DNA from: G965205525 sp965205525
Lineage (GTDB): Bacteria > Pseudomonadota > Gammaproteobacteria > JABABF01
Assembly (NCBI GenBank): GCA_965205525.1
Contig: OZ242171.1
Location: 868,001 to 932,000, forward strand
Length of the DNA: 64,000 nt
Direction: 5' to 3'
The notes beneath the pieces are model-generated. The model was not told the DNA's origin, ran no database searches, and worked only from the letters and a program-made list of their open reading frames with translations. The position numbers and the translations under genes were made by a program. Below are positions 55,843 to 64,000 of this stretch, one piece after another (the stretch's first letter is position 1; every line of letters begins with the position of its first letter).

Positions 55843-56535
55843 ATGTCGCCACTGCCGCCGTCTCGGCTGCAGCATAGAAAAGGGCTCGGCACAGCTGCAC
55901 GGGCGCACGTAAAAGGATTCACCAGGCACCTGCCCTATGCATTTGCGGCGGTGCTTCTAGTCTGCTCCCTGCGGGCGGCTGCGGAGTCGGCGCCCTGCCT
56001 GGGGGGATTGCCCGGGCTGCAGGCAGAGTTTCAGCAGACGGTGCGCACCGAGGAGGGGGACATCGTGCAGGAGATGACAGGCGTGCTGGAGGTGCTGCCC
56101 CCCAATCGTCTGCGCTGGGAAATAAAATTGCCGGAGTCAGAGCTTTTGCTGGTGGATGGCAGCAGCCTGTGGCACCATCAGCCGAGCCTGTCCCAGGCCA
56201 CCCGCTATCCCTTGGACTTCTCCTCGCCTCTGTTCCTGCTGCTTGGCGACGGCGAAAAAAAAGGCGCCCTTGCCAAAAAGTACCGGGTGCAGTCCTCTCA
56301 AGGAAAGGATGGCCATCCTGTGCATCGCTTTGAAGCAAGGGAAGAGGGGGGCGATTTCAGCCGCTTTGAGCTGGCCTTTGCAGCCCGCTGCCTGCCCCAC
56401 CGCCTGTCCTGGGAAGACTCCTTGGGACAGCGGACAGAAGTGCGTTTTCGGCAGGTGCTGCGCACTCGCCTTGCCCCGGAGCACTTTCGGTTTTCGCCGC
56501 CCCCGGGCACTGCCCTGGCCGTGCCTGCCCTCTGA
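55843..56535 (+). CDS. lolA: Outer membrane lipoprotein carrier protein LolA
   Basis: Periplasmic chaperone that carries lipoproteins from LolCDE to LolB. The 230-aa product has an internal signal-like segment (YAFAAVLLVCSLRAAAES) at residues ~31-48, LQAEFQQTVRTEEGDIVQEMTG, LPPNRLRWEI and SLWHHQPSLSQATRY. The start could be GTG 55840 or ATG 55843, and the long N-terminal lead before the signal is odd, so the true start may lie further in. It lies between ftsK and rarA, as in related genomes. Confidence 0.9.
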   Translation: MSPLPPSRLQHRKGLGTAARAHVKGFTRHLPYAFAAVLLVCSLRAAAESAPCLGGLPGLQAEFQQTVRTEEGDIVQEMTGVLEVLPPNRLRWEIKLPESELLLVDGSSLWHHQPSLSQATRYPLDFSSPLFLLLGDGEKKGALAKKYRVQSSQGKDGHPVHRFEAREEGGDFSRFELAFAARCLPHRLSWEDSLGQRTEVRFRQVLRTRLAPEHFRFSPPPGTALAVPAL

Positions 56536-56542
56536 AGCGGTG

Positions 56543-57916
56543 ATGGCAGAGCTGTTTGCCGAAGAGGAGCGTGCCGGGGAGCCGCTGGCGGCCAGGATGC
56601 GCCCTCGCAGCATTGCAGAATTTACCGGGCAGGAGCATTTGCTGGGCAGCGGCAAGCCCCTGGCGGAATGCGCCGCCTCCGGTCAGCTTTATTCCATGGT
56701 TCTGTGGGGCCCGCCGGGCACCGGCAAGACATCCTTGGCACGACTGCTCGCCGCCGGTGCCGATTCGCACTTTATCTCCATCTCCGCCGTGCTCGCCGGC
56801 GTCAAGGATATTCGCCAGGCGGTGGAGGATGCAAAGAAGGAGCGTCAGCGCCATGGCCGGGGCACGGTGCTGTTTGTAGACGAAGCCCATCGCTTCAACA
56901 AAGCGCAGCAGGATGCCTTCCTGCCCTTCGTGGAGGACGGCACCCTGATTTTCATCGGTGCCACCACCGAAAATCCCTCCTTTGAATTGAACGGTGCGCT
57001 CCTGTCCCGGGCCAGAGTCCATGTTCTGAAAATGCTGGAGGAGGATGCACTGTGCACTATCCTGCGCCGGGCCCTGGAAGACCGAGAGCGGGGGCTCGGC
57101 GCGGCTCTCTGTCTGGAGGACGAACAGATCAAAAGAATTGCCGCAGCAGCGGGGGGCGATGCCCGCCGCGCCCTCAACGTGCTGGAAGTGGTGGCCAGCC
57201 TGGCTGCCGCCCGGGGTGGAAAGGTAGATGAAAATCTCCTGGGGGATGCCCTTGAGCGGGGGCCCGGCCGCTTTGATAAAGGCGGCGATATTTTTTACGA
57301 CCAGATCTCCGCCCTGCATAAATCGGTGCGGGGCAGTGCACCGGATGCCGCCCTGTTCTGGCTGTGCAAGATGCTGGATGGCGGCTGTGAGCCCGCCTAT
57401 ATCGCCCGCCGGGCGGTGCGCATGGCTAGCGAAGATATCGGCAATGCGGACCCGAGGGCCCTCGGCATTGCACTGGATGCCTGGGATGTGCAGGAGCGCC
57501 TGGGCAGCCCGGAGGGAGAGCTTGCCCTGGCACAGGCAATTCTCTACCTGGCCTTCGCCCCCAAGAGCAACGCTGCCTATACCGCTTTCGGCGCTGCTAT
57601 GGCAGATGCCCGGGCCCACCCGGCCAGCGAGGTGCCCGTGCATCTTCGCAATGCCCCGACCCGACTGATGAAGGAGTTAGGACATGGCAAAGAATACCGC
57701 TATGCACATCGGGAGGAAGATGCCTACGCCGCCGGCGAGCGTTATCTGCCGGAGGAAATCGGAGACCCTCGCTATTACCAGCCGGTGCCGAGGGGACTGG
57801 AAATTCGCATCGGGGAGCACTTGGAAAGATTGCGCCAGCGAGACCGGGGGCAAGGCACAGCATCGCCCAAGGAAAGCGAAAAAGAGAGCGGCCGCTCCGA
57901 TTCTAAAAACCGCTGA
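56543..57916 (+). CDS. rarA: Replication-associated recombination protein RarA (MgsA)
   Basis: AAA+ clamp-loader-like ATPase acting at stalled forks. The 457-aa protein starts MAELFAEEERAGEPLAARM, with the family RPRSIAEFTGQEHL next. It has Walker A LWGPPGTGKTS, Walker B VDEAHRFNKAQQDAF, sensor FIGATTENPSFELN, and the C-terminal helical region with SALHKSVRGSAPDAALFWL and YRYAH. The frame is open upstream, but this ATG and homology fix the start. It comes 7 nt after lolA. Confidence 0.97.
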   Translation: MAELFAEEERAGEPLAARMRPRSIAEFTGQEHLLGSGKPLAECAASGQLYSMVLWGPPGTGKTSLARLLAAGADSHFISISAVLAGVKDIRQAVEDAKKERQRHGRGTVLFVDEAHRFNKAQQDAFLPFVEDGTLIFIGATTENPSFELNGALLSRARVHVLKMLEEDALCTILRRALEDRERGLGAALCLEDEQIKRIAAAAGGDARRALNVLEVVASLAAARGGKVDENLLGDALERGPGRFDKGGDIFYDQISALHKSVRGSAPDAALFWLCKMLDGGCEPAYIARRAVRMASEDIGNADPRALGIALDAWDVQERLGSPEGELALAQAILYLAFAPKSNAAYTAFGAAMADARAHPASEVPVHLRNAPTRLMKELGHGKEYRYAHREEDAYAAGERYLPEEIGDPRYYQPVPRGLEIRIGEHLERLRQRDRGQGTASPKESEKESGRSDSKNR

Positions 57917-58140
57917 AGCAGAAGAGAATCCCCCGAGGCCAGTCCAAGCTTTGGCCTGCCTCCTGAAGAGAGGCCTGCATCCCCCGGCTTGCAATCCATA
58001 GCGCTTCGGCGGCATTTCTTATCCCGCCCGCTCCCTGCCGTTATTTGGGAATGCTGGCAGAAGGCTACAATACGCACAAGTTTGAATGCCTGTCTCGCTC
58101 TTTGGCAGCCCCGCCTGCTGCGGGCCAGTTAAAACACCCC

Positions 58141-59442
58141 ATGCTGGATCCGAAATTACTGCGCAGCGACCCGGAAGGGGTGGCCAAAGACCTTTCCCGC
58201 CGGGGCTATGTTCTGGACCTGAATGCTTTTCGCGCCCTGGAGGAAAAGCGCAGGGAGACGGACATGGAAATCCAAGAGCTGCAGGCGGCCCGCAAGCGCA
58301 TGGCCAAACGTGTCGGCGCGCTGGTGGGGCAGGGGAGCACACCCGAGGAGGCCCGGCGACAGGCGGAAGAGGAGCAGGGCGGGGCCCTCGCTGCCCTGGA
58401 GGAGATAAAAATCAGGGAGCGGAAGATACACCGGGAAGTGCAGGACTTCTTAGCGCAGATTCCGAATATTCCCGATGAGCGGGTGCCGGATGGGACCGAG
58501 GAGTCCCACAATCGGGAGATTGCCCGCTGGGGCGAAACCGCGCCACCCGATTTTTCGGTGCAGGATCATGTCGCCCTGGGGGAGGGCGGCGGCATAGATT
58601 TTGAGGCTGCTGTCGGCATGGCCGGCGCCCGCTTTGCCGTGCTGCGAGGGGCCGCGGCCAGGCTGCACCGGGCCCTCGGGCAGTTCATGCTGGACCTTCA
58701 TACCCGCGAGCACGGCTACCAGGAGGTCTCTGTGCCCTGCATCGCCAACAGGCAAGCCCTGTATGGCACCGGGCAGCTGCCCAAATTTGAGGCGGATCTG
58801 TTCCGCCTGGCGGGGGAGCAGAATCTGTATCTGATCCCCACTGGAGAGGTGCCGATCACCAGCCTGGTGCAGGGGCAAATTCTGTCGGAGAAGGAAGTGG
58901 CAGAGCCGGTTCGTCTGGCGGCGCTCACCCCCTGTTTTCGCAGTGAGGCGGGGAGCCACGGCAAGGATACCAGGGGCATGATCCGCCAGCACCAGTTTGA
59001 GAAGGTAGAGCTGGTGCAGATTCTGCGCCCAGATAATTCCGATGCCGGTCTGGAGGAGCTGACCGACCACGCCGAGACCGTGCTGCAGCAGCTGGAGCTG
59101 CCTTACCGAAAGGTAATGCTGTGTACGGGGGACCTCGGCTTTGCCGCCCGCTGCACCTACGATTTGGAGGTGTGGCTGCCTGGGCAGCAGCGGTATCGGG
59201 AAATTTCCTCCTGCAGCAACTTTGGGGATTTTCAGGCTCGGCGCATCATGGCCCGCTGGCGTAATCCCGCAACCGGCAAGCCCGAGTATCTGCATACCCT
59301 GAACGGCTCCGGTCTGGCGGTGGGTCGCTGCCTGGTGGCGGTGCTGGAAAACTTTCAGAACAGGGACGGCAGCATCCGCCTGCCGGAAGCTCTTCGGCCC
59401 TACATGGATGGTGCAGCCGAGATTCGTCTGTCCTCTCCGTAG
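58141..59442 (+). CDS. serS: Seryl-tRNA synthetase
   Basis: Charges tRNA-Ser. The 433-aa class II enzyme has the N-terminal coiled-coil arm (residues ~25-105) and motif 2/3 regions GKDTRGMIRQHQF, YREISSCSNFGDFQARR and NGSGLAVGRCLVAVLE. The ATG at 58141 gives the typical MLDPKLLRSDPEG start. The 224-bp gap before it holds a possible -10 TACAAT at 58066-58071 and an inverted repeat AGGCCA/TGGCCT at 57936-57957 with no T tract. Confidence 0.97.
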   Translation: MLDPKLLRSDPEGVAKDLSRRGYVLDLNAFRALEEKRRETDMEIQELQAARKRMAKRVGALVGQGSTPEEARRQAEEEQGGALAALEEIKIRERKIHREVQDFLAQIPNIPDERVPDGTEESHNREIARWGETAPPDFSVQDHVALGEGGGIDFEAAVGMAGARFAVLRGAAARLHRALGQFMLDLHTREHGYQEVSVPCIANRQALYGTGQLPKFEADLFRLAGEQNLYLIPTGEVPITSLVQGQILSEKEVAEPVRLAALTPCFRSEAGSHGKDTRGMIRQHQFEKVELVQILRPDNSDAGLEELTDHAETVLQQLELPYRKVMLCTGDLGFAARCTYDLEVWLPGQQRYREISSCSNFGDFQARRIMARWRNPATGKPEYLHTLNGSGLAVGRCLVAVLENFQNRDGSIRLPEALRPYMDGAAEIRLSSP

Positions 59443-59453
59443 ACTCAGCGACG

Positions 59454-60842
59454 ATGAATTATCTTCCCCTGTGCTTTGACCTGAGGGGCAGGGCATGCCT
59501 CTTGACGGGGGGCGGCCGGATAGCTCTTGGCAAGGCAGAGCTCCTCTGCCGGGCCGGGGCGGTTTTGCACGTGGCGGCTTCCGATGTGGAGCCGGCGCTT
59601 CGGGCGCTGGCGGCTGAGAGCGGCGGCAGCTGTCGGGAGATTCCCCGAAATCCGGCAGAGCTCAGGGGCATGACCTTGGTGGTGGCAGCCTCCGGTGAGC
59701 GGCAGGCGGACCGGGACATGGCGGCCCTGGCCCGGGAGGCAGGTATTTTGGTCAATGTGGCAGACGACCGGGAAAGCAGTGATCTAATCTTTCCGGCAAT
59801 CGTGGACCGCTCGCCGCTCCTGCTGGCGATTTCCAGCAGCGGCGAGGCGCCGGTGCTGGCGACCCTCTGGCGTCGCCGCCTGGAAGAAATGATCCCGGCC
59901 CAATGGGGACGCCTGGCTGCCCTGGCTGGCCGTCTGCGGACAAGGGTGCAGAAAGCGCTGGCGACCGGGGCGGCGAGACGGCGTTTCTGGGAAGGGGTTC
60001 TGGAAGGCCCGGCGGCATCTCTGGCACTGGCCGGACGTGAGCAGGAGGCCGAGACAGAAATACTGCGCGCCTTGGAAGCGGAGGAGACCGGGACCAGCCG
60101 CCGACCGGGGGAGGTATACCTGGTGGGAAGCGGGCCCGGCGATCCGGATCTGCTCACCCTGCGAGCTGTGCAGCTAATGCAGCGGGCGGATATCGTGTTT
60201 TACGACAGGCTGGTGTCTCCTGCCGTGCTGGAGCGGGTGCGCCGGGAGGCAGAGCGGGTGCATGTGGGCAAGGAGAATGCCTGTCATCCAACCCCTCAGG
60301 AGCAGATTAATGAGCTTTTGATTCGCCATGCGAAGGAGGGCAGACGAGTGCTTCGTCTGAAGGGTGGCGACCCCTTCCTGTTCGGCCGCGGGGGAGAAGA
60401 AATCCAGAAGCTGTCGGCGGCCGGCATTCCCTTTGAGGTAGTCCCCGGCATTACTGCCGCCACCGGCTGCGCCGCTTATGCGGGCATTCCTCTCACCCAC
60501 CGAGAATATGCGCACTCGGTTTGCTTTCTGCCCGGGCATCCCCGGGAGGGGCGGCTGGACCTGGACTGGGCGGCCCTGACACGGCCCGACTGCACCCTGG
60601 TGTTTTACATGAGCAGCAGGGGGGTGCAGCTGATCTGTGAATCCCTGCTGCAGCACGGGCATGCGCCGGAGAAGCCGGCTGCCCTGGTGGAGCGAGGCAC
60701 CACCGAGGAGCAGCGGGTGATCGTCGGCACTCTGGCAGATTTGCCGGAGCGGGTGGCCGCCGCCGAGGTGCGGCCGCCGACCCTTGTCATCGTCGGGGAA
60801 GTGGTGCGCTTGCGGACACAGCTGGCGTGGCGGCAGCGATGA
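59454..60842 (+). CDS. cysG: Siroheme synthase
   Basis: Trifunctional: uroporphyrinogen-III methyltransferase, precorrin-2 dehydrogenase and ferrochelatase. The 462-aa protein has the N-terminal NAD-binding GGGRIALGKAELLCRAG, VNVADDRESSDLIFPA and the C-terminal SAM domain with VGSGPGDPDLLTLRAVQLM, FYDRLVS, GGDPFLFGRGGEE and VPGITAATGC. Siroheme serves sulfite and nitrite reductases, which ties it to the cysC-sat genes upstream. Its stop overlaps the gor start (ATGA). Confidence 0.96.
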   Translation: MNYLPLCFDLRGRACLLTGGGRIALGKAELLCRAGAVLHVAASDVEPALRALAAESGGSCREIPRNPAELRGMTLVVAASGERQADRDMAALAREAGILVNVADDRESSDLIFPAIVDRSPLLLAISSSGEAPVLATLWRRRLEEMIPAQWGRLAALAGRLRTRVQKALATGAARRRFWEGVLEGPAASLALAGREQEAETEILRALEAEETGTSRRPGEVYLVGSGPGDPDLLTLRAVQLMQRADIVFYDRLVSPAVLERVRREAERVHVGKENACHPTPQEQINELLIRHAKEGRRVLRLKGGDPFLFGRGGEEIQKLSAAGIPFEVVPGITAATGCAAYAGIPLTHREYAHSVCFLPGHPREGRLDLDWAALTRPDCTLVFYMSSRGVQLICESLLQHGHAPEKPAALVERGTTEEQRVIVGTLADLPERVAAAEVRPPTLVIVGEVVRLRTQLAWRQR

Positions 60843-62179
60843 CCGAGAGGGATCTGTTCGTGATCGGCGCGGGCTCTGCCGGAGTTCGCGCTGCCCGGGT
60901 GGCGGCGACGCTGGGAGCCCGGGTGACGGTGGCAGAGGATAGATATCTGGGGGGCACCTGCGTCAATGTCGGCTGCATCCCGAAAAAGTTCATGGTGTAC
61001 GCCTCTCACCTGGGGGAGGCGGTGCAAGACGCAAAATCCTTTGGCTGGCAGGCGGCAGAGGGAGATTTTGACTGGCTGACTTTTCGGGAAAAAAAGGATC
61101 GGGAGATCAGGCGGCTTTCCGGTATCTATCGGAAACTTTTGCAGGATGCCGGGGTCCAGGTGCTAGACGCTCACGCGCGTCTCACAGCGGCTGACAGGGT
61201 GACGGTGGGGGATGAGAATTTTCACTGCCGGCACATCATTCTCGCGGTGGGGGGCGAGCCGGTGCAGCCAGAGATCCCCGGAGCAGAGCATGCCCTGGTG
61301 TCGGATGCCATGTTTGCATTGGAAGCCCTGCCCGAGCGGGCCCTGGTGCTCGGCGGCGGCTATATCGCGATTGAGTTCGCGGGCATCCTAAAAGGTCTCG
61401 GTGTGCAGACGACACTGGCTTACCGAGGCGATTTATTTCTGCGAGGATTTGATTTGGAACTGCGGGAATTTCTCCGGCAGGAAATGGAACAGGCCGACTT
61501 CCGCTTGCGCTTTAATGCAATGCCAAAGGAGATTGAAAAAGTCGCAAAGGGCAGGTTTAAGGTGCACTTTGAAAAGGGGGAGAGCGAAGAGGCGAACTTG
61601 GTGCTGTGCGCTTTGGGGCGCCGCCCCCGCATCCAGGAGCTGGGGCTTTCAAACACCGCCGTGGAGCTGGATAGCAAGGGGCGGATACAGGTAGACAGCG
61701 GCTGGCAGACGGCAGAGCCTTCCATCTACGCTCTGGGGGATGCGATCGGCGGACCGAACCTGACACCGGTGGCGGTTGCGGAGGGGGAGGCGCTGGCGCG
61801 GCGGCTGTTCAGCGAGGAGACAGGGGGGGTGGAATACACCGATATCCCCACCGCGGTTTTCGGGGAGCTGCCGCTGGCGACGGTGGGACTGCGTGAGGAC
61901 GAGGCCCGGGCACTGCATGGCGAGGTGGCGGTATTCAGCTCGGTTTTCCGCCCCCTGAAAAATACCTTGAGCGGCAATCCCAAGCGCACTTTTATGAAAC
62001 TGGTGGCGCTGCCCGGTCCCTCCGGGCGGGTGCTGGGAATCCATATGGCCGGAGAGGATGCGTCGGAGATCCTGCAGGGTTTTGCGGTGGCGATGAAAGC
62101 TGGGGCCACGATGGCGGAGTTCAGAAGCACCATCGGGATCCACCCAACTGCGGCGGAAGAATTTGTCACCATGAAATAG
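60839..62179 (+). CDS. gor: Glutathione-disulfide reductase
   Basis: NADPH-dependent reductase of glutathione disulfide. The 446-aa flavoprotein begins RDLFVIGAGSAGVRAAR, with redox motif GGTCVNVGCIPKKFMVY. It has NAD(P)-binding LVLGGGYIAIEFAG, FAD-binding YALGDAIGGPNLTPVA and the C-terminal catalytic HPTAAEEFVTM. I chose ATG 60839 because the earlier GTG lies inside cysG. A terminator follows. Confidence 0.95.
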   Translation: MTERDLFVIGAGSAGVRAARVAATLGARVTVAEDRYLGGTCVNVGCIPKKFMVYASHLGEAVQDAKSFGWQAAEGDFDWLTFREKKDREIRRLSGIYRKLLQDAGVQVLDAHARLTAADRVTVGDENFHCRHIILAVGGEPVQPEIPGAEHALVSDAMFALEALPERALVLGGGYIAIEFAGILKGLGVQTTLAYRGDLFLRGFDLELREFLRQEMEQADFRLRFNAMPKEIEKVAKGRFKVHFEKGESEEANLVLCALGRRPRIQELGLSNTAVELDSKGRIQVDSGWQTAEPSIYALGDAIGGPNLTPVAVAEGEALARRLFSEETGGVEYTDIPTAVFGELPLATVGLREDEARALHGEVAVFSSVFRPLKNTLSGNPKRTFMKLVALPGPSGRVLGIHMAGEDASEILQGFAVAMKAGATMAEFRSTIGIHPTAAEEFVTMK

Positions 62180-62180
62180 C

Positions 62181-62214
62181 CAGCGCCGTTCTCTTTTTTC
62201 TTAGGCGCTGTTTT
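62181..62214 (+). terminator. Candidate terminator after gor
   Basis: CAGCGCC (62181-62187) pairs exactly with GGCGCTG (62204-62210) across a 16-nt loop and is followed by TTTTC. It begins 2 nt after the gor stop. Confidence 0.45.
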
Positions 62215-62249
62215 CAGATGCGCCTTTTACCCGGTGACGGCGGGATCAA

Positions 62250-64000
62250 TTATTCGGCGACAATGGGATAAACCTTCTCCTGTCGGGTGCGAAAGAGATC
62301 TGCGAAGGAGGGAGAGAGGGTGTCGGCATCTGCCAAGAGATTCATGCTGTCGATCAGGATCTCGCCCGCCTCAATCAGGAGATAGTCGCTGACTTCCTTG
62401 TCGTCTTTCTCCTTGGTCGCGGACTTCTCTTTGCTTTTAGCCGCTGTGGAGAGGGTAGGGGAAGACTCTGCCGAGGATATTTTTTCCCCTTCCTCTTCCG
62501 TCTCCTGTCCCGGTGCGGCACCGGCAGCTGCAGGCGTCGCCTCGGTATCGCCGGGCTCCTCTTTGGAGACGACGACCGCTGTTGAGGCCTTCGGCTCTGC
62601 GCGCAGTTTCTCTAGGGCTTCACGCTCTTCCTTCTCCCTCTGGCGCTCCTCCTTGCGCAGCTCTTCGTTCAGGGAAAGACTCTTTGCCTTATCCCGTTTG
62701 CTCTGCCAGTGCTCGGCGCGCCTTGCCAGATAGACAAACTCCGGATGCTTTGCGGTTCGCGCTGCGTGGCGGCTTTGCAGCTCCGGGCGAATGGCAAAAA
62801 TCCGGTTGTAGCGATGATGGTGCAGGGGGGTGATCCGATCCCAGGGGAGGGTGTTTTCATGGACGCTCTCGCCGTAGTGCTCCGCATCGTATATGGGCGG
62901 GTACAGCACATCGGGGATGATCCCGCGCAGCTGAGTGCTGTTCCCGGAAATCCGATAAAACTTGGCGTCGGTGATTTTCATCTGCCCCGAAGAGAGCCGG
63001 TGCAGGGATTGCACGGTGCCCTTGCCGAAGGAAGGCCCGCCGATGATCACGCCCCGGCCGTAGTCTTGAATAGCACCGCTGAAAATTTCCGAGGCAGAGG
63101 CGCTGAGCCGGTTGATCAGCACCGCCAGCGGCCCTTCGTAGTGGGGACTGGAGCGAAACTTGCCCTGGCGGGACAGCCTGCGCACGCTGTGGCGCACCTG
63201 CACGGTAGGGCCCCTGTCTATGAAGAGGCCGACCAGGGAGTTTGCTTCCAGCAGGGAGCCGCCGCCATTGTCCCGCAGGTCCACGATAATTCCGTCTACA
63301 TTCGCCTCCTGCAGCTCTTCTAATATCTTGGCCACGTCGCGGCTGGTGCTCCGGTAGTTGGCTTCTCTCTTCTGCATGCCGCGAAAGTCCAGATAAAAAG
63401 AGGGCAGATCAATAATGCCCAGGGTGAAGATGCTGCCGTTGCGCTCCAGCTCCAGAATGCGCTTGCTCGCCCCCTGTTCTTTGAGCTGAACTTTGTTGCG
63501 CACGATGGGGATCATCTTTGCCGTCTCCAGGGTCTTCTCGCCGGCGGGCAGCACCCGCAGCAGCACGCTGGAGCCCCGGGGGCCACGGATCTTCGGGATG
63601 ACATCGTCCAAGCGCCAGCCGACGATATCCTCCAATGGATTTTCTGCTCCCTGGGAAATGCCGATGATGCGATCCCCGGGCTGCAGATCTCCCTGCAATT
63701 CTGCCGGTCCGCCTGGCACCAGGCTCACCACCTCCGTGTACTCGTCTCTAGAGCGCAGCATGGCGCCGATGCCCTCTAAGGAAAGGCTCATGTTGATATT
63801 GAAATTTTCTGCATTCCTAGGAGACATATAGTCCGTATGTGAATCATATAGTTGTGTATAAGAATTCATGTATACGCTTAATACATCCCGGGGCTTGGTC
63901 TTCTGGATCTGATCCAGGCGCTCCCGCAGCTTCTTGTCCATGTTTTTAAGGATTTTTTCCTCGGCATCTCCGGCTAAGCGCATCTCCAGCACCTGGGACT
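62250..64000 (-). CDS. prc: Tail-specific protease Prc, 5' end beyond window
   Basis: S41 periplasmic protease that removes C-terminal tags and processes FtsI and others. About 583 residues of the C-terminal part are visible; the N-terminus lies past 64000. It has a PDZ domain (LEGIGAMLRSRDEYTEV, LQPGDRIIGISQG), DLRDNGGGSLLEANSL, catalytic Ser in NRLSASASEIFSG and Lys in PSFGKGTVQSL, then a DUF3340-like tail with HHHRYNRIFAI. A ~70-residue Ala/Glu/Lys-rich low-complexity stretch sits near the end, before DYLLIEAGEILIDSMNLL. It differs from the CtpA-type S41 protease at 4972-6399. Confidence 0.95.
   Translation of the reverse strand, partial: SQVLEMRLAGDAEEKILKNMDKKLRERLDQIQKTKPRDVLSVYMNSYTQLYDSHTDYMSPRNAENFNINMSLSLEGIGAMLRSRDEYTEVVSLVPGGPAELQGDLQPGDRIIGISQGAENPLEDIVGWRLDDVIPKIRGPRGSSVLLRVLPAGEKTLETAKMIPIVRNKVQLKEQGASKRILELERNGSIFTLGIIDLPSFYLDFRGMQKREANYRSTSRDVAKILEELQEANVDGIIVDLRDNGGGSLLEANSLVGLFIDRGPTVQVRHSVRRLSRQGKFRSSPHYEGPLAVLINRLSASASEIFSGAIQDYGRGVIIGGPSFGKGTVQSLHRLSSGQMKITDAKFYRISGNSTQLRGIIPDVLYPPIYDAEHYGESVHENTLPWDRITPLHHHRYNRIFAIRPELQSRHAARTAKHPEFVYLARRAEHWQSKRDKAKSLSLNEELRKEERQREKEEREALEKLRAEPKASTAVVVSKEEPGDTEATPAAAGAAPGQETEEEGEKISSAESSPTLSTAAKSKEKSATKEKDDKEVSDYLLIEAGEILIDSMNLLADADTLSPSFADLFRTRQEKVYPIVAE

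Noticed and set aside
57936..57957. Terminator after rarA
   Set aside because: The AGGCCA/TGGCCT hairpin has no T tract, so it is noted only as an inverted repeat.

Overview
The window is about 60% G+C and reads as the chromosome of a gammaproteobacterium, probably marine or host-associated and near the Pseudomonadales/Cellvibrionales. Supporting gene orders are mutY-yggX divergent from hisBHAF, purMN divergent from DUF2066-hda, rpoD followed by tRNA-Ile2(CAU), and ftsK-lolA-rarA-serS-cysG. Coding density is high. Many neighbours overlap by 4 bp (ATGA, TTGA) or 1 bp (TAATG). I see no IS element, CRISPR array, integrase or prophage structural gene.

Layout. 1-8.4 kb is housekeeping: a partial alkylguanine-DNA methyltransferase, tRNA-Phe, yggX, mutY, hisBHAF, a CtpA-type protease, an SbmA/BacA-like peptide permease and thrH. 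8.5-18.5 kb is an accessory catabolic block: a PPOX protein, an amidohydrolase-like protein, two luciferase-like (LLM) oxidoreductases, two crotonases, a short-chain dehydrogenase (SDR), a DUF1254 envelope protein, a cytochrome P450 and an NTF2-like protein. 18.6-23.5 kb holds tRNA-Glu, tRNA-Gly, a YadGH-type ABC exporter, a degenerate prepilin peptidase, and a second SDR-P450 pair. 23.7-29.1 kb holds rpoD, tRNA-Ile2, a pair of phage-type replication genes (a lambda P-like protein and a protein with three DnaT-type domains), mrp and dcd. 29.2-42.7 kb holds DUF3108, cytochrome b561, purNM, DUF2066, hda, cysC-sat, an SDR, acylphosphatase, DUF1244, gcvP with an unknown coupled gene, an M23 lipoprotein, a Trm112-like protein and a HIT protein. 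42.7-64 kb holds alaS, a gamma-carbonic anhydrase, a VOC protein, an acyl-CoA synthetase, a CorC-type protein, the methylmalonyl-CoA set (mce, mutase, meaB), ftsK, lolA, rarA, serS, cysG, gor and the 3' part of prc.

How it fits together. The two paralogous P450s, crotonases, SDRs, LLM flavoenzymes, FadD-like ligase and methylmalonyl-CoA module suggest oxidation of a branched or polycyclic lipid, such as a sterol or isoprenoid side chain, that yields propionyl-CoA. This is inference from family membership. The most notable replication feature is the lambda P/DnaT gene pair next to rpoD. It sits in housekeeping context with no other phage genes, so it looks like a domesticated helicase-loading system. 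Other oddities are a prepilin peptidase homologue lacking its catalytic aspartates, short tandem duplications at the 5' ends of gcvP and an SDR gene, histone-like basic tails on HisB and the mutase, and an amidohydrolase-like protein without metal ligands.
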